This document shows positions 15,926 to 24,708 of a stretch of 28,226 nucleotides of DNA, piece after piece (position 1 is the first letter of the stretch; the number at the start of each line of letters is the position of its first letter). The position numbers and the translations under genes were made by a program. The notes beneath the pieces were generated by a model. The model did not search any database. It saw nothing but the letters and a program-made list of their open reading frames with translations, and was not told where the DNA came from. Location: the IMG/VR virus record IMGVR_UViG_3300025086_000167, positions 1 to 28,226 of that record, one strand, 5' to 3'. The stretch comes from a virus.

Positions 15926-15933
15926 TATTTAAG
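15926..15933 (-). promoter_or_regulatory. Late-type box CTTAAATA
   Basis: Minus-strand CTTAAATA, 9 bases before the ATG at 15916, in a 30-base intergenic gap. The TAAATA core is intact; the spacing is wider than at most other sites. Confidence 0.42.
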
Positions 15934-15946
15934 CTGTAAATTAAAT

Positions 15947-16585
15947 TCACTTTACAATTTTTATAATATCATCTTCCTTATCAATAATTACATCACCACC
16001 ACCTTCTTCTGCTTTTTCGAAGTTTTTACCTACATCATTTACAATAAAAGATATTTCTTCATCTCCTTCTGTTTGGTTATTAACTTCTAAAACATAATCA
16101 TCAACCTCACCTCTAAATACAAAATTTGAAGAGTAATTTACATCTTGTAATATATTACTGTCTATTAATTCTAAGTCACCAATATTTTCATAGTAACCTT
16201 CAGTTCTTACTTTTATAGGGTATGTTATTTCGGTAATATTCCCATTTATATACTGAATACCTATTTTTAAATCCATGGATTTTATTAACGCAGTAGCAGA
16301 AGGTTTGTAGACATGTTTGTATGTTTTAGATAAAAATACTGGTGCTAACCCTTTAGTAATTTCATCAAAAATACTATCAGTTCTATAAGTTCTAAAGGTA
16401 GTCAATTCAGGTTCTTCAATATCAGTACCATCACCCCAATCAATACTTATATACGAGGGAAAAATATTTTTATAGATGTTTACAATATCTAAACTTACTT
16501 CAGTTAAATCAAATAAATTTAACTGCTCACCTGTTGCAGTTAGTGCAGATTGCGATGTAGATAATGCAAGAGAAAACGTATTCAT
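15947..16585 (-). CDS. Small baseplate-region protein with PKD-like domain
   Basis: This 212-residue protein has residues 30-130 resembling a PKD (Ig-like) domain: the hallmark SIDWGDGTDIEEPE near residue 50 and SKTYKHVYKP near 90, followed by strands (DLKIGIQYINGNITEITYPI). The C-terminus is acidic and Gly-rich (EEGGGDVIIDKEDDIIKIVK). PKD domains commonly mediate protein-protein or polysaccharide contacts on surfaces. It overlaps the 936-residue gene by ATGA. The exact role in the virion is unknown. Confidence 0.7.
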   Translation of the reverse strand: MNTFSLALSTSQSALTATGEQLNLFDLTEVSLDIVNIYKNIFPSYISIDWGDGTDIEEPELTTFRTYRTDSIFDEITKGLAPVFLSKTYKHVYKPSATALIKSMDLKIGIQYINGNITEITYPIKVRTEGYYENIGDLELIDSNILQDVNYSSNFVFRGEVDDYVLEVNNQTEGDEEISFIVNDVGKNFEKAEEGGGDVIIDKEDDIIKIVK

Positions 16586-19392
16586 AATATAAGTGAGTTG
16601 CTTTCACTTCCCGGAGGAACTGAACTAATGTTAAAGTTAAAAGATGTTAAGGTTCTAGATATGTTTTCAAAGGTATAAGTCTTATTATCATATACAGCTC
16701 GTAAATTTTCATCTCTCATAAACAATACATTATCGTTAGAGTCTATATTAACTATATAATTTACTAGCAGTGGCGACTTATTTTGATCTTTTAACAGGTA
16801 ACTAATATTAAACATATCAATATCACTACGATATGAAATAACAGGTGTATCTGCTTCATTGTATCTAATATCTATTCCCGATAAAACAAAAAGATTTCTT
16901 CGTTCAACTAATTCAGAAGTACTTTTTGGAAATATTTTATTTGTCTTTTTATCAGTATAGCTATATTTGTAAATTTCTGGATATACAGATAACGCTTTTG
17001 TATCTGTACTGTTTGATAAAGATTTTAATTGATAGTAGTATACGCTATTATTAGTTGAATATCTATTACTAATCTTATCAAAACTATCAGTATTAATTGA
17101 AAGTGAAATATTATTAGTAAACGGGTCAACATATTTATTGTTTTCAAATCTTAAAGGCTCAATAACAAAAAATGAACTAGTCTCAATAAACAATGTATCA
17201 TATAATAGATCAAAATTAACAACTCTACTACTTAAATCATTTTTAATATTAGGCGAATGCTTTGAACTTAAGTAGTTAACAGCAGTAAATAAATGGGAAC
17301 CAACATTTGTTGATTTGTTATTAACAAATATTTGACCTGATAATTTTTCTGCATTATATCTACCTTCTTTAGATGATATGTCTGATAAAAGAATTGAAGG
17401 TTCTAGAACTGTACTATCATAAAAATATTCTTCTTTTTGTGGTGAATAATCAAACAATAATGTATCAGTAAATTTACCTCCTTCCATTCTAGTAAAGTCA
17501 TCTTGTATACCAGATAAAAAGTAGTTAACAAAAAACGTACCTGATGTTGTAGGTACAGCACTATCGCAGAGTGCTCGCTGCAGCGTGTTCCAGTTTGTAG
17601 GGTTATATCGACCGCTTACCCCAGCTATACCAGCATCAATTAACTCAGAATAATAATATTGTAATCCACTATCAAAAGCAGCGCTTAAATCCGATGATCT
17701 CGGTTCCGGTAAAAACTCATCACACCTTTTCATGAAAAAGGCACCATCTTTAACGCTAGCTGTCTCTACATTATTATCGATTATATCAGTATTATTAGTA
17801 GTAGGCTTTATTAGTTCTTCATAGGGGGCAAAATATCTAAAGAATATATTATAAGCTGAACTTGGTAACTGTGGTGAGTTGTCGCCTATAGTAGTTAATC
17901 CATTTGTAAAAGAAGTAATCCCTGACCTCTTTGTTTCTAAAAATGTTGTTTTATCAGTTACTGAATAATCAAAACTAAATTCAGAATCAAAAAGAGAATC
18001 ATAGAATTGATAACCATTTAAAACTAAATTAAGAATTTTTTTAGTTTCAATAGTAGTTAGATTTTCTCTAAATAAATTATCGTCTTTTACTAGTCCAAAA
18101 GTATTACTATATATGTCAGTTTTGCTATCAAAAATATATCCTTTATTAAAAAGAAACGACATGTCTGCATCTTCATCTCTCTCAAAAAAAGTTGAACTAT
18201 ATCCAAGATAAGAAGTATCGTCTTTATCAGTTAGTGGCTGTAATTTAGCTAATCCACTAGTAAGATTTTTTACAAATTCTGCTGGTTCAATATTAAAGAC
18301 AAGAATATTTTGATTATTGGTATATATACTTGGATCGGGAAAAATATATAAACTATCTGGCTCATATGATTCTTTAAACCCAAACTCTATAGCGTTGGCT
18401 TGTATTACATTAATTCCAGTTTTAGTAGGTTTAAAGAAGCCGGCCTCTCTTTCAGTTTCAATAGAGTTAGCAAACACCGACGCAGTAGTAGGGTAATCTT
18501 GATTTAAAAAATTACGGTAAGGCGCTTCTGCTTCTATTAATTTTTCATATACAAACTCACCTGTACTATTAGAAGATATATAGTAAAAATCTGTACCAAT
18601 ATATTTTTCAGTTAAATCTTTTTTATTTTTAAAAAGTTCATTTACTTCTAATATATCTCTTAACTCATCTCCTAACCCTTGAAAAACTTCTTCTATTAAT
18701 TTTGTATTATTACTTAGAAATATATTATCAGTAGGGAGCTCACTAGGATCATAGCTTTTAAAATGCTTACCATACTCTTCTACATCTGGCTCTTGATTAA
18801 AATAAGAAGTAAAAGTATCAAAATACTCAGTTAGATCGACTTGTATATTACTTTTTATAGTTTCTATATCGTAAGTAAATTTAGCATCTTCTCTATTTTC
18901 TAAAAAATCTAATATTATCTCAGTAGATCTTTTTTTAATGTTAAAATTACTACCCTTAGTCTTATACTTAATAGCTACATTTTGTAAATTTTCTCTTTCA
19001 CCTTTATAGTAACTAGCTACTTCTCTAAGTTTTTTACTATAGAACGAAATAGCAATAGATAAATCATTCGGATCATTAAAATCAATTACTGATAAAAACT
19101 TTTTCTCTGTTTCATTACTATAAAAAATTGAAAGTTCTTTTAAGAAGTCTCTATATCTATCTATAATTATTTTTTTATTATCTGCACTCTTATCGTTAGT
19201 GGCTCTATTCCAATTATTAAGATAATGCGTATAGTAATTCTGTAAGGTATCCGGTTCAAACGAAACCTTAACAACTTTCATAAAATCTATAAAAGATAAA
19301 GCTTGATTTCTATCTAACGCATTTTCCCTCTCAACATTAGGATTAGTAATAGATTGAGGTACTGGCGGAAATCCTTTCTGAACACTTTCCAT
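16582..19392 (-). CDS. Very large baseplate-region virion protein, family not recognised
   Basis: At 936 residues this is the longest gene of the window. The N-terminal 280 residues are charged and helical (NALDRNQALSFIDFMKVVKV, LREVASYYKGERENLQNVAI, VFQGLGDELRDILEVNELFK). The remainder is beta-rich with many Asn, Ser, Tyr and Phe and few Cys. Position two genes after gp6, and its size, are compatible with a gp7-like wedge component (1032 residues in T4), but I cannot align any signature. A late-type box is 6 bases before the ATG. Confidence 0.68.
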   Translation of the reverse strand: MESVQKGFPPVPQSITNPNVERENALDRNQALSFIDFMKVVKVSFEPDTLQNYYTHYLNNWNRATNDKSADNKKIIIDRYRDFLKELSIFYSNETEKKFLSVIDFNDPNDLSIAISFYSKKLREVASYYKGERENLQNVAIKYKTKGSNFNIKKRSTEIILDFLENREDAKFTYDIETIKSNIQVDLTEYFDTFTSYFNQEPDVEEYGKHFKSYDPSELPTDNIFLSNNTKLIEEVFQGLGDELRDILEVNELFKNKKDLTEKYIGTDFYYISSNSTGEFVYEKLIEAEAPYRNFLNQDYPTTASVFANSIETEREAGFFKPTKTGINVIQANAIEFGFKESYEPDSLYIFPDPSIYTNNQNILVFNIEPAEFVKNLTSGLAKLQPLTDKDDTSYLGYSSTFFERDEDADMSFLFNKGYIFDSKTDIYSNTFGLVKDDNLFRENLTTIETKKILNLVLNGYQFYDSLFDSEFSFDYSVTDKTTFLETKRSGITSFTNGLTTIGDNSPQLPSSAYNIFFRYFAPYEELIKPTTNNTDIIDNNVETASVKDGAFFMKRCDEFLPEPRSSDLSAAFDSGLQYYYSELIDAGIAGVSGRYNPTNWNTLQRALCDSAVPTTSGTFFVNYFLSGIQDDFTRMEGGKFTDTLLFDYSPQKEEYFYDSTVLEPSILLSDISSKEGRYNAEKLSGQIFVNNKSTNVGSHLFTAVNYLSSKHSPNIKNDLSSRVVNFDLLYDTLFIETSSFFVIEPLRFENNKYVDPFTNNISLSINTDSFDKISNRYSTNNSVYYYQLKSLSNSTDTKALSVYPEIYKYSYTDKKTNKIFPKSTSELVERRNLFVLSGIDIRYNEADTPVISYRSDIDMFNISYLLKDQNKSPLLVNYIVNIDSNDNVLFMRDENLRAVYDNKTYTFENISRTLTSFNFNISSVPPGSESNSLIL

Positions 19393-19398
19393 TTAATA

Positions 19399-19406
19399 TA
19401 TTTATT
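19399..19406 (-). promoter_or_regulatory. Late-type -10 box AATAAATA
   Basis: Minus-strand AATAAATA, 6 bases upstream of the ATG at 19392, overlapping the stop of the upstream gene. Confidence 0.58.
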
Positions 19407-21531
19407 AGTCAAACAGAGATAGACTACTAAATAAAGAATTACGAAATACTATATCTTCTATTTTATTATCTCCAGAGAACGCACTTAACGGGGTATCAAA
19501 ATCAAACGTGTTTTTAGGATCAGTAAAGTCAAGTAATCCGTCAGTTACAGAACCTTCTACACCTGATGTATAGCTATAAAAAGTATAAAAACTAGTTAAA
19601 TCTTCAGTAGAAAAACTTTCAGGTAATACTAAAGGCCAAGCCCAATTAGTACTATAGGTACTTAAACTATATTCAGTAGTAGTACCATTTAAAAATGATA
19701 CAGCGCACAATGGTTGAAAGGAATTTAAAAGTATACACTGCTTACTAAATTTTTCTTTAGCAACTATATCTGTACCAGCTGTAACTATATATGAAAGTGT
19801 ATCAATTTTATCACCAAGATTAGTACCATATACTGTTGGATTACCACCTCCTTTATCATCTAAATTTTGACTAAATTTATTTCTTGTACCCTTTAATTTA
19901 TTATATTCAGTAGAGAATAAAGAAATAAATCTAGCTACACTAGGTGGAAAATTAAAAAGTGATTGATCGTATATATTAGCTTCTTCATTAACTAACTTAC
20001 TTAAAGATATAATTGATCTTATATCACATGAATCAAGATCAATTTTATTATCTACAAAATTAAAAATTTTAGAATTGATAGTTTTGCCTAATGAAGAAGA
20101 AGAACTACTTAAATCACCAAAAATAGAACCTATAAAATCATCAAATAAAACATTTTTATCTAATAAAATTTCTTGAAATCTTAAACTTTTAAAAATATCT
20201 GTATAATCAACATTTTCGTTTTGCTTTGAAAATCCATAAAAATCTTTAGGAAATGCAGTCAGTGGGACTGCATTACTTGTCAAAGCTAAGTTAACAGAGC
20301 CATTAGTAAATAAACTGCTTACTGTAAGGGTTAAAGAAGTTGTTTCAGTAGAAAGACTGTCATTAAAAGTAAGACCCCCATAATACCAAAAATTAGTATC
20401 TACACCATCAATAGATCCTGATAAGCTTTCAATAGTAAAGTTACTACTACTTACATTTACACCGTCTTTTTGTAAGGTAAATGTTGGGGTTCCTATAGCA
20501 GATAAATTTTTAACTGTAAAATTTTGTATACTTTTAGGTTTTACTAAAAATGGTATCTGAACACCTTTGAATTGAACTGGGCTTATACCAAATATAGTTG
20601 CTTCTTCTAATCCTTCACTATCTAATCCATTTGAAGTAGCATTTAAACTTGATATTTTAAATGTTGATGAAGCTACGGCATCTACATTAGCAGTTAAAGT
20701 TATACCTAAATTATTATTATTATCGTTTACTGAAAAATTACCAGACTTATCTCTACTAAAAATCTTTTTTCTATCTTTAAATAATTCTATACTTATAGGG
20801 CTACTTACTGAATTATCAGTACTAAAATAAAAATTATTAATACCGGATGAACCTACATATAAACTACCTTTATCAGTACTTTTAGCTGGTACTATTATAG
20901 GAGGATTTACTCCAGAAAGTTTAACATAAACATTTTCCGAGCTTAATGTTAATTTAGATACTTCATTGTATTCATGAGCACTTAAATTATCAATAAAGGC
21001 TCTTTCATAAAAAGAATGATACCGTTTTAAGTGATTAAATTTATATGGTAGTAAGTCAAAATAGTTAGGTAGTCCTGTTCCGGAAATACTAAAAAATATA
21101 TCATTGTTAGTATTATAAAAAGGAGAATTATTTGTAATAGTAATAGCTTCTGAAAAATGACCTGCAGATAGAGTTAAAGTATTGTTTGGTATACTTATAG
21201 AAAAAGTATTTTCTATATAATCTTTAATATCAACGTTAGCAGAGTAGGAACCTAATACATTGTTATTTTGACAATCTCTTAATACCATTCTCACCTTATA
21301 CCTACCAGGTAGTTCATAAGTATGAACAGCAGTAGTTGAATGAATTATTGTACCATCTCCTAAATCAAAAGTAGCAGTAGTGTTATTTAGATCTTGTAAA
21401 ATTGTACAACCTGCTGGAATGTCTGCTACAAATGTTAAAGGAGTAAGAGATAGATTATAGGAAGATAAAACGTTATCTTGTTTATAATCTTCTACTCTAA
21501 ATAAGGCATAGGTTGTATTAATATTACTCAT
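19405..21531 (-). CDS. Baseplate-region virion protein with N-terminal PKD-like domain
   Basis: This 708-residue protein has residues about 30-105 forming a convincing PKD-type Ig fold: FVADIPAGCTILQDLNN, then ATFDLGDGTIIHSTTAVH (LGDGT at 57-61) and the closing HTYELPGRYKVRMVL. The central part is a series of beta-sandwich-like stretches (FTISNNSPFY-type, VKNLSAIGTPTFTLQKDGVN, SLTLTVSSLFTNGSVNLALT), perhaps further Ig-like repeats. The C-terminal 250 residues are mixed (RFQEILLDKNVLFDDFIGSI, CDIRSIISLSKLVNEEANIY). It directly follows gp6 with an 8-base overlap, so it is likely a wedge component. It is not recognisable as a T4 protein by sequence alone. Confidence 0.7.
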   Translation of the reverse strand: MSNINTTYALFRVEDYKQDNVLSSYNLSLTPLTFVADIPAGCTILQDLNNTTATFDLGDGTIIHSTTAVHTYELPGRYKVRMVLRDCQNNNVLGSYSANVDIKDYIENTFSISIPNNTLTLSAGHFSEAITITNNSPFYNTNNDIFFSISGTGLPNYFDLLPYKFNHLKRYHSFYERAFIDNLSAHEYNEVSKLTLSSENVYVKLSGVNPPIIVPAKSTDKGSLYVGSSGINNFYFSTDNSVSSPISIELFKDRKKIFSRDKSGNFSVNDNNNNLGITLTANVDAVASSTFKISSLNATSNGLDSEGLEEATIFGISPVQFKGVQIPFLVKPKSIQNFTVKNLSAIGTPTFTLQKDGVNVSSSNFTIESLSGSIDGVDTNFWYYGGLTFNDSLSTETTSLTLTVSSLFTNGSVNLALTSNAVPLTAFPKDFYGFSKQNENVDYTDIFKSLRFQEILLDKNVLFDDFIGSIFGDLSSSSSSLGKTINSKIFNFVDNKIDLDSCDIRSIISLSKLVNEEANIYDQSLFNFPPSVARFISLFSTEYNKLKGTRNKFSQNLDDKGGGNPTVYGTNLGDKIDTLSYIVTAGTDIVAKEKFSKQCILLNSFQPLCAVSFLNGTTTEYSLSTYSTNWAWPLVLPESFSTEDLTSFYTFYSYTSGVEGSVTDGLLDFTDPKNTFDFDTPLSAFSGDNKIEDIVFRNSLFSSLSLFD

Positions 21532-23356
21532 CTATTACTGTTAATTTAGCAGCTAACGAATTAGGGTTTATTAAGAACGGAAATTTAAAAAATGGTAAAG
21601 ATACGTCTTGGTTAACTAAACTTATATCAGCAGATGGATAAAGAGGATTATAAGATATAAATGATATGCCACTAAAAGATATATTTTCGTTATTATTTCT
21701 AGTTTCTATTCTTTTTACACCTTCAACACTTAGTATTTCAGATACAAGAGTAGAGAGAGATAATTGCTGACCTAAGTTATTATTAGTAGGACCAAAAAAC
21801 TTTGTTATAATAGCTAAAATTCTTGATTTTAAAATTTCTTTATTAATTTTATTATTAGATTCTCTAACTATAACTAACTTTGTATTTTTAGATACTTCAG
21901 GTTCTAAGTCAACTTGATTAGAAAATCCTAAATCAAAAGCCATATAAATAGGGTCTCTTGGAACTACTTCATGACTAATAGTTTTTCTTTCTAAAGAAGA
22001 ATCAACTATAAGCTTTTTAATTGAATTACTTAAAAATGGAGGATAGTCACCGTCTTTAGCTATATTAAATCTAGGTACTGTAAATATATTAATATTATTA
22101 AAATCACAACTATCAGAAAAGTTGACTTGATTAAGTAATACTCGATTTGATTTATCAGGATCTACACATATATTATAAAAATACTGTATATAATCATTAA
22201 TAAAGGTCTGATTACTAACAACTTTATTATCTATTAATATATTAGAGAAATTTTTACTTATAAAACCTTCGTAATCAGTTACACTAACAAGTCTTTGTTG
22301 AGAGCTAAATAATTTAGGTGCGTTTTCTCTTATTTCATCTACTGTTTCTTCTGTAGTTATAGGAGAAGACGGTTGTGGATTTTTAAAAGTTAAATTAGAA
22401 TTATTTGCTGATGATATAAATGTCGTAGAATCTTTGTTGGTATATGTATCATCAAATATTTCTCTTTGTCTAGAGCTATCATAAACGAAAAGCTTATTAC
22501 CGTTTATAGCATTTGTACTTACTATACCCCTTTGCCCGTCTGATAAAATATAATTTATAGATACAACGTCGCCCTTTGAAAGCTTTCTACCTGAAGTACC
22601 ATCACCAAATTTTATTTCAAAGTGACCATTTTCGTTCAACCGTTTTTCATAACACCTTGAATTATTATCTTTAATATATAAACTATCTACTTCGCTATAT
22701 TCATAATATAAACCAGAACTAGCTTCTTTAACATAAACACTAACAGTATCATCTGCTATAAATCTCCCACTATCTCCAGGGTCTAGAATATTATCAACAA
22801 CAAGAGTAACCTTTTCAAAATCAGTACCCTGTGCAGTATAATCAGGATATTCACTTACAGATCCTTGATATAGTATTACATTGTTATCAAGTTCAGTTAA
22901 TTTTTGCTCTTTTTGATCAGCTATAGTAAAGCTATAATCACTATTAAAGGTAAAAGGAATACTATCTACTAAGAAGAAAGAATATTTTTTAATAGTATAA
23001 TTACCTACTGCTAAGTCTGCATTTGCAGTAGCGTTTATTGAAGCGAGAGAAGTTTTTTTTCCAACAGGTTTATATCCTATAACCTTAACAATTTTATTCA
23101 TGTTTTCGTATAAGGTCGCCTGGTCGAAAGTAGATTCGGAAGCTGTATTATTTAAATAAAATAACAAAACATGATATGAATAAGCAATTATATCTATAAT
23201 AGCAGCTAAATTACTACCTTCAAAATTTTGATCAGTAAATTTTTCATTTTCATTTAAACGTTGAATAATGAAATCTTTCAAACTTACCGCGTCAAATGCT
23301 GCATATGCATCTTGCGGTAAGTTAAAATCTAAAAAATTATTGTTTTTATCAGCCAT
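21524..23356 (-). CDS. gp6: Baseplate wedge protein, gp6/gpJ-like
   Basis: This 610-residue protein (T4 gp6 has 660) has features of the gpJ/gp6 baseplate wedge family. The N-terminal helical region DFIIQRLNENEKFTDQNFEG is followed by SNLAAIIDIIAYSYHVLLFY (about 28-67) and TLYENMNKIVKVIGYKPVGK (81-100). A beta domain at 249-274 has the family loop KFGDGTSGRKLSKGDVVSIN. RLVSVTDYEGFISKNF and a C-terminal SLSTLVSEILSVEGVKRIET complete it. gp6 forms the ring that joins wedges around the hub and drives sheath contraction. It follows gp25 by 2 bases, as expected for partners in the same wedge. Confidence 0.88.
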   Translation of the reverse strand: MADKNNNFLDFNLPQDAYAAFDAVSLKDFIIQRLNENEKFTDQNFEGSNLAAIIDIIAYSYHVLLFYLNNTASESTFDQATLYENMNKIVKVIGYKPVGKKTSLASINATANADLAVGNYTIKKYSFFLVDSIPFTFNSDYSFTIADQKEQKLTELDNNVILYQGSVSEYPDYTAQGTDFEKVTLVVDNILDPGDSGRFIADDTVSVYVKEASSGLYYEYSEVDSLYIKDNNSRCYEKRLNENGHFEIKFGDGTSGRKLSKGDVVSINYILSDGQRGIVSTNAINGNKLFVYDSSRQREIFDDTYTNKDSTTFISSANNSNLTFKNPQPSSPITTEETVDEIRENAPKLFSSQQRLVSVTDYEGFISKNFSNILIDNKVVSNQTFINDYIQYFYNICVDPDKSNRVLLNQVNFSDSCDFNNINIFTVPRFNIAKDGDYPPFLSNSIKKLIVDSSLERKTISHEVVPRDPIYMAFDLGFSNQVDLEPEVSKNTKLVIVRESNNKINKEILKSRILAIITKFFGPTNNNLGQQLSLSTLVSEILSVEGVKRIETRNNNENISFSGISFISYNPLYPSADISLVNQDVSLPFFKFPFLINPNSLAAKLTVIDE

Positions 23357-23358
23357 TT

Positions 23359-23847
23359 TTATATAAAGTTATATCCATTACTATTTAATACAGATCTAAG
23401 TGATAGTCCATATACATTAAGAGACGGTACGTTTATTTGTAGTGTAATATTATATTCCTGTTGATCCTCATTAGCACTTACTTCTACTTTTTCTAATTCT
23501 ATTCGTGGTTCGAAGTTAGGTAAATTTTCTTCTATATCAGATTGTATCTCTAATTCAGTAAAAGGACTTACAGGATCGAAAATAAATCTTCTTAAATCTA
23601 TTCCAAATTCAGGGTTTAGAATTTTTTCTCCTGGTGATGTAAGTAAAGCATTTGCTATACTATTTTGTATTGACTCTATATCGTATAAACCTTGTACGTC
23701 TTTAAGCTCCTCTTTACGATTTAACTGACGATTAAAGGAGACTCTATTCTCAATATCAAGAAATAAGTCTTTATATAGATATTGCTGCTTAAGAGCTGCG
23801 TCTTCTGCCTCAGTAACTGATACTGAATCTATCTTAATTAAAGCCAT
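23359..23847 (-). CDS. gp25: Baseplate wedge protein, gp25/GPW-like
   Basis: This 162-residue protein belongs to the gp25/GpW lysozyme-like baseplate family (T4 gp25 has 132 residues). The signature spans residues 58-95: ESIQNSIANALLTSPGEKIL, NPEFGIDLRRFIFDP, where the EKILNPEFG loop and following Arg/Phe are typical. The acidic helix LEIQSDIEENLPNFEPRIEL comes next, then terminal strands (YNITLQINVPSLNVYG). gp25 starts sheath polymerisation and packs against gp6, encoded next. A late-type box lies 8 bases before the ATG. Confidence 0.9.
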   Translation of the reverse strand: MALIKIDSVSVTEAEDAALKQQYLYKDLFLDIENRVSFNRQLNRKEELKDVQGLYDIESIQNSIANALLTSPGEKILNPEFGIDLRRFIFDPVSPFTELEIQSDIEENLPNFEPRIELEKVEVSANEDQQEYNITLQINVPSLNVYGLSLRSVLNSNGYNFI

Positions 23848-23855
23848 TACTTATA

Positions 23856-23863
23856 TATTTAAT
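23856..23863 (-). promoter_or_regulatory. Late-type box ATTAAATA
   Basis: Minus-strand ATTAAATA, 8 bases before the ATG at 23847, in the gap after the 76-aa gene. Confidence 0.42.
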
Positions 23864-23875
23864 AAGAAACCTCTT

Positions 23876-24106
23876 TTAGACTTCCTCTTCATATTTTAAC
23901 TCTCTCTCACTATCATCTTGATATATATTTTTTAATATTTCAGCAGCTAAATCATCAAAGCTTTCTTCTTCCTCTTCCTTATCTGCTATATGTAATGCTG
24001 CAAGATATTTATTTTTAGCATCCTTTGTACCTTTTGTGCACCCAACCTTCTTTGTACCCTTATATACACAATACTTATTACCTTCTTTTTTAGCTTTATA
24101 TGGCAT
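23876..24106 (-). CDS. Small basic/acidic two-part protein, function unknown
   Basis: This 76-residue protein has a lysine-rich first half with two cysteines (KEGNKYCVYKGTKKVGCTKG, then TKDAKNKYLAALH). The second half is very acidic (KEEEEESFDDLAAEILKNIY). The N-terminal Y-C-V-Y-K...G-C-T-K-G pattern recalls short proteins found in other marine phage genomes, without known function. It would be the first gene of the long minus-strand late block. A full T4-consensus late box lies 12 bases before its ATG. Confidence 0.7.
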   Translation of the reverse strand: MPYKAKKEGNKYCVYKGTKKVGCTKGTKDAKNKYLAALHIADKEEEEESFDDLAAEILKNIYQDDSERELKYEEEV

Positions 24107-24118
24107 TTTTACTGTAAA

Positions 24119-24126
24119 TATTTATA
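24119..24126 (-). promoter_or_regulatory. T4-consensus late -10 box TATAAATA
   Basis: Minus-strand TATAAATA, an exact match to the T4 late consensus, 12 bases before the ATG at 24106. It is the one minus-strand box that leaves room for a short leader (about 7 bases). Confidence 0.7.
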
Positions 24127-24131
24127 GATTT

Positions 24132-24139
24132 AATAAATA
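24132..24139 (+). promoter_or_regulatory. Late-type -10 box AATAAATA
   Basis: Plus-strand AATAAATA, exactly 5 bases before the ATG at 24145. With the minus-strand box at 24119-24126 it makes a divergent pair in a 38-base intergenic region. Confidence 0.6.
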
Positions 24140-24144
24140 ATTAT

Positions 24145-24480
24145 ATGTCTAAACAACACAGAAATTTCGGTAAAGATATTCACCAACTAAACGAGACGTA
24201 CAACGAGATGTTGAACGGAGCGCATATGTTTCAAAATACAGGTAATCCTCAAGCTGCAGCTGATAGTATGAAGGAAGAAGATAGACCATTTTCTCCTAGT
24301 CACGGTGCACAAGATAAGATTCCATTTGAAGATAACGAAGATGATAAAGGTATTGATCATCTTAAGCATGCTTTAAAGATGCTCGGTAAGGCTAAGCTTA
24401 TGAAGCATCTCGAAGAGATGGAAGAGGATATCGAAGATGAAGAGTTTAATTTTAAAGGTGGTGATATTGAACACGACTGA
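24145..24480 (+). CDS. Late protein of unknown function, ending at an in-frame TGA
   Basis: This 111-residue product begins MSKQHRNFGKDIHQLNETYN and contains MFQNTGNPQAAADSMKEEDR and PFSPSHGAQDKIPFEDNEDD. An amphipathic helix (LKHALKMLGKAKLMKHLEEM) and a very acidic end (EEDIEDEEFNFKGGDIEHD) follow. The frame stops at TGA (24478-24480), but the same frame then stays open for 64 codons. The native product may therefore be a 176-residue protein made by readthrough, or the gene may be interrupted. The helical, charged composition and late-type box suggest a virion or scaffold component. No family is recognised. Confidence 0.65.
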   Translation: MSKQHRNFGKDIHQLNETYNEMLNGAHMFQNTGNPQAAADSMKEEDRPFSPSHGAQDKIPFEDNEDDKGIDHLKHALKMLGKAKLMKHLEEMEEDIEDEEFNFKGGDIEHD

Positions 24481-24675
24481 GCTTCTCACATTAAACATCC
24501 TCAGTTTGGGGAGTCAGTCAAGAAAGTCCTTCACCATAGCTTAACTTCAGCAGGCGTTATTGAAGAATATTATGTTGAACATAACGGTAAATTAGCAAAA
24601 GTACTTGCTGAAGAAGTTACAGTAGTTCAATTAAATGAGCATGGTGGTAGCGGTAAGAAGAAGAAAAAGAAATAG
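24481..24675 (+). other. In-frame open extension after the TGA, without its own start codon
   Basis: Directly after the TGA the same frame reads 64 sense codons to a TAG at 24673-24675. The sequence is protein-like: ASHIKHPQFGESVKKVLHHS, LTSAGVIEEYYVEHNGKLAK, VLAEEVTVVQLNEHGGSG, then six lysines. No ATG, GTG or TTG occurs in this frame, so it is hard to translate independently. It could be a readthrough extension, a nonsense-mutated 3' half or a sequence error (TGG to TGA). It fills almost all of the otherwise gene-free 228 bases before the next gene. Confidence 0.6.
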
Positions 24676-24695
24676 CGCAATTACGGCCGATCTGG

Positions 24696-24703
24696 CATAA
24701 ATA
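24696..24703 (+). promoter_or_regulatory. Late-type -10 box CATAAATA
   Basis: Plus-strand CATAAATA exactly 5 bases before the ATG at 24709. The upstream 20 bases (24676-24695) show no other obvious signal. Confidence 0.65.
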
Positions 24704-24708
24704 AATAT

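Noticed and set aside
24481-24708. A tRNA or small RNA in the longest gap without an annotated gene
   Set aside because: No cloverleaf or strong hairpin is visible; most of the gap is the in-frame extension of the upstream gene, and the rest holds the next gene's promoter.
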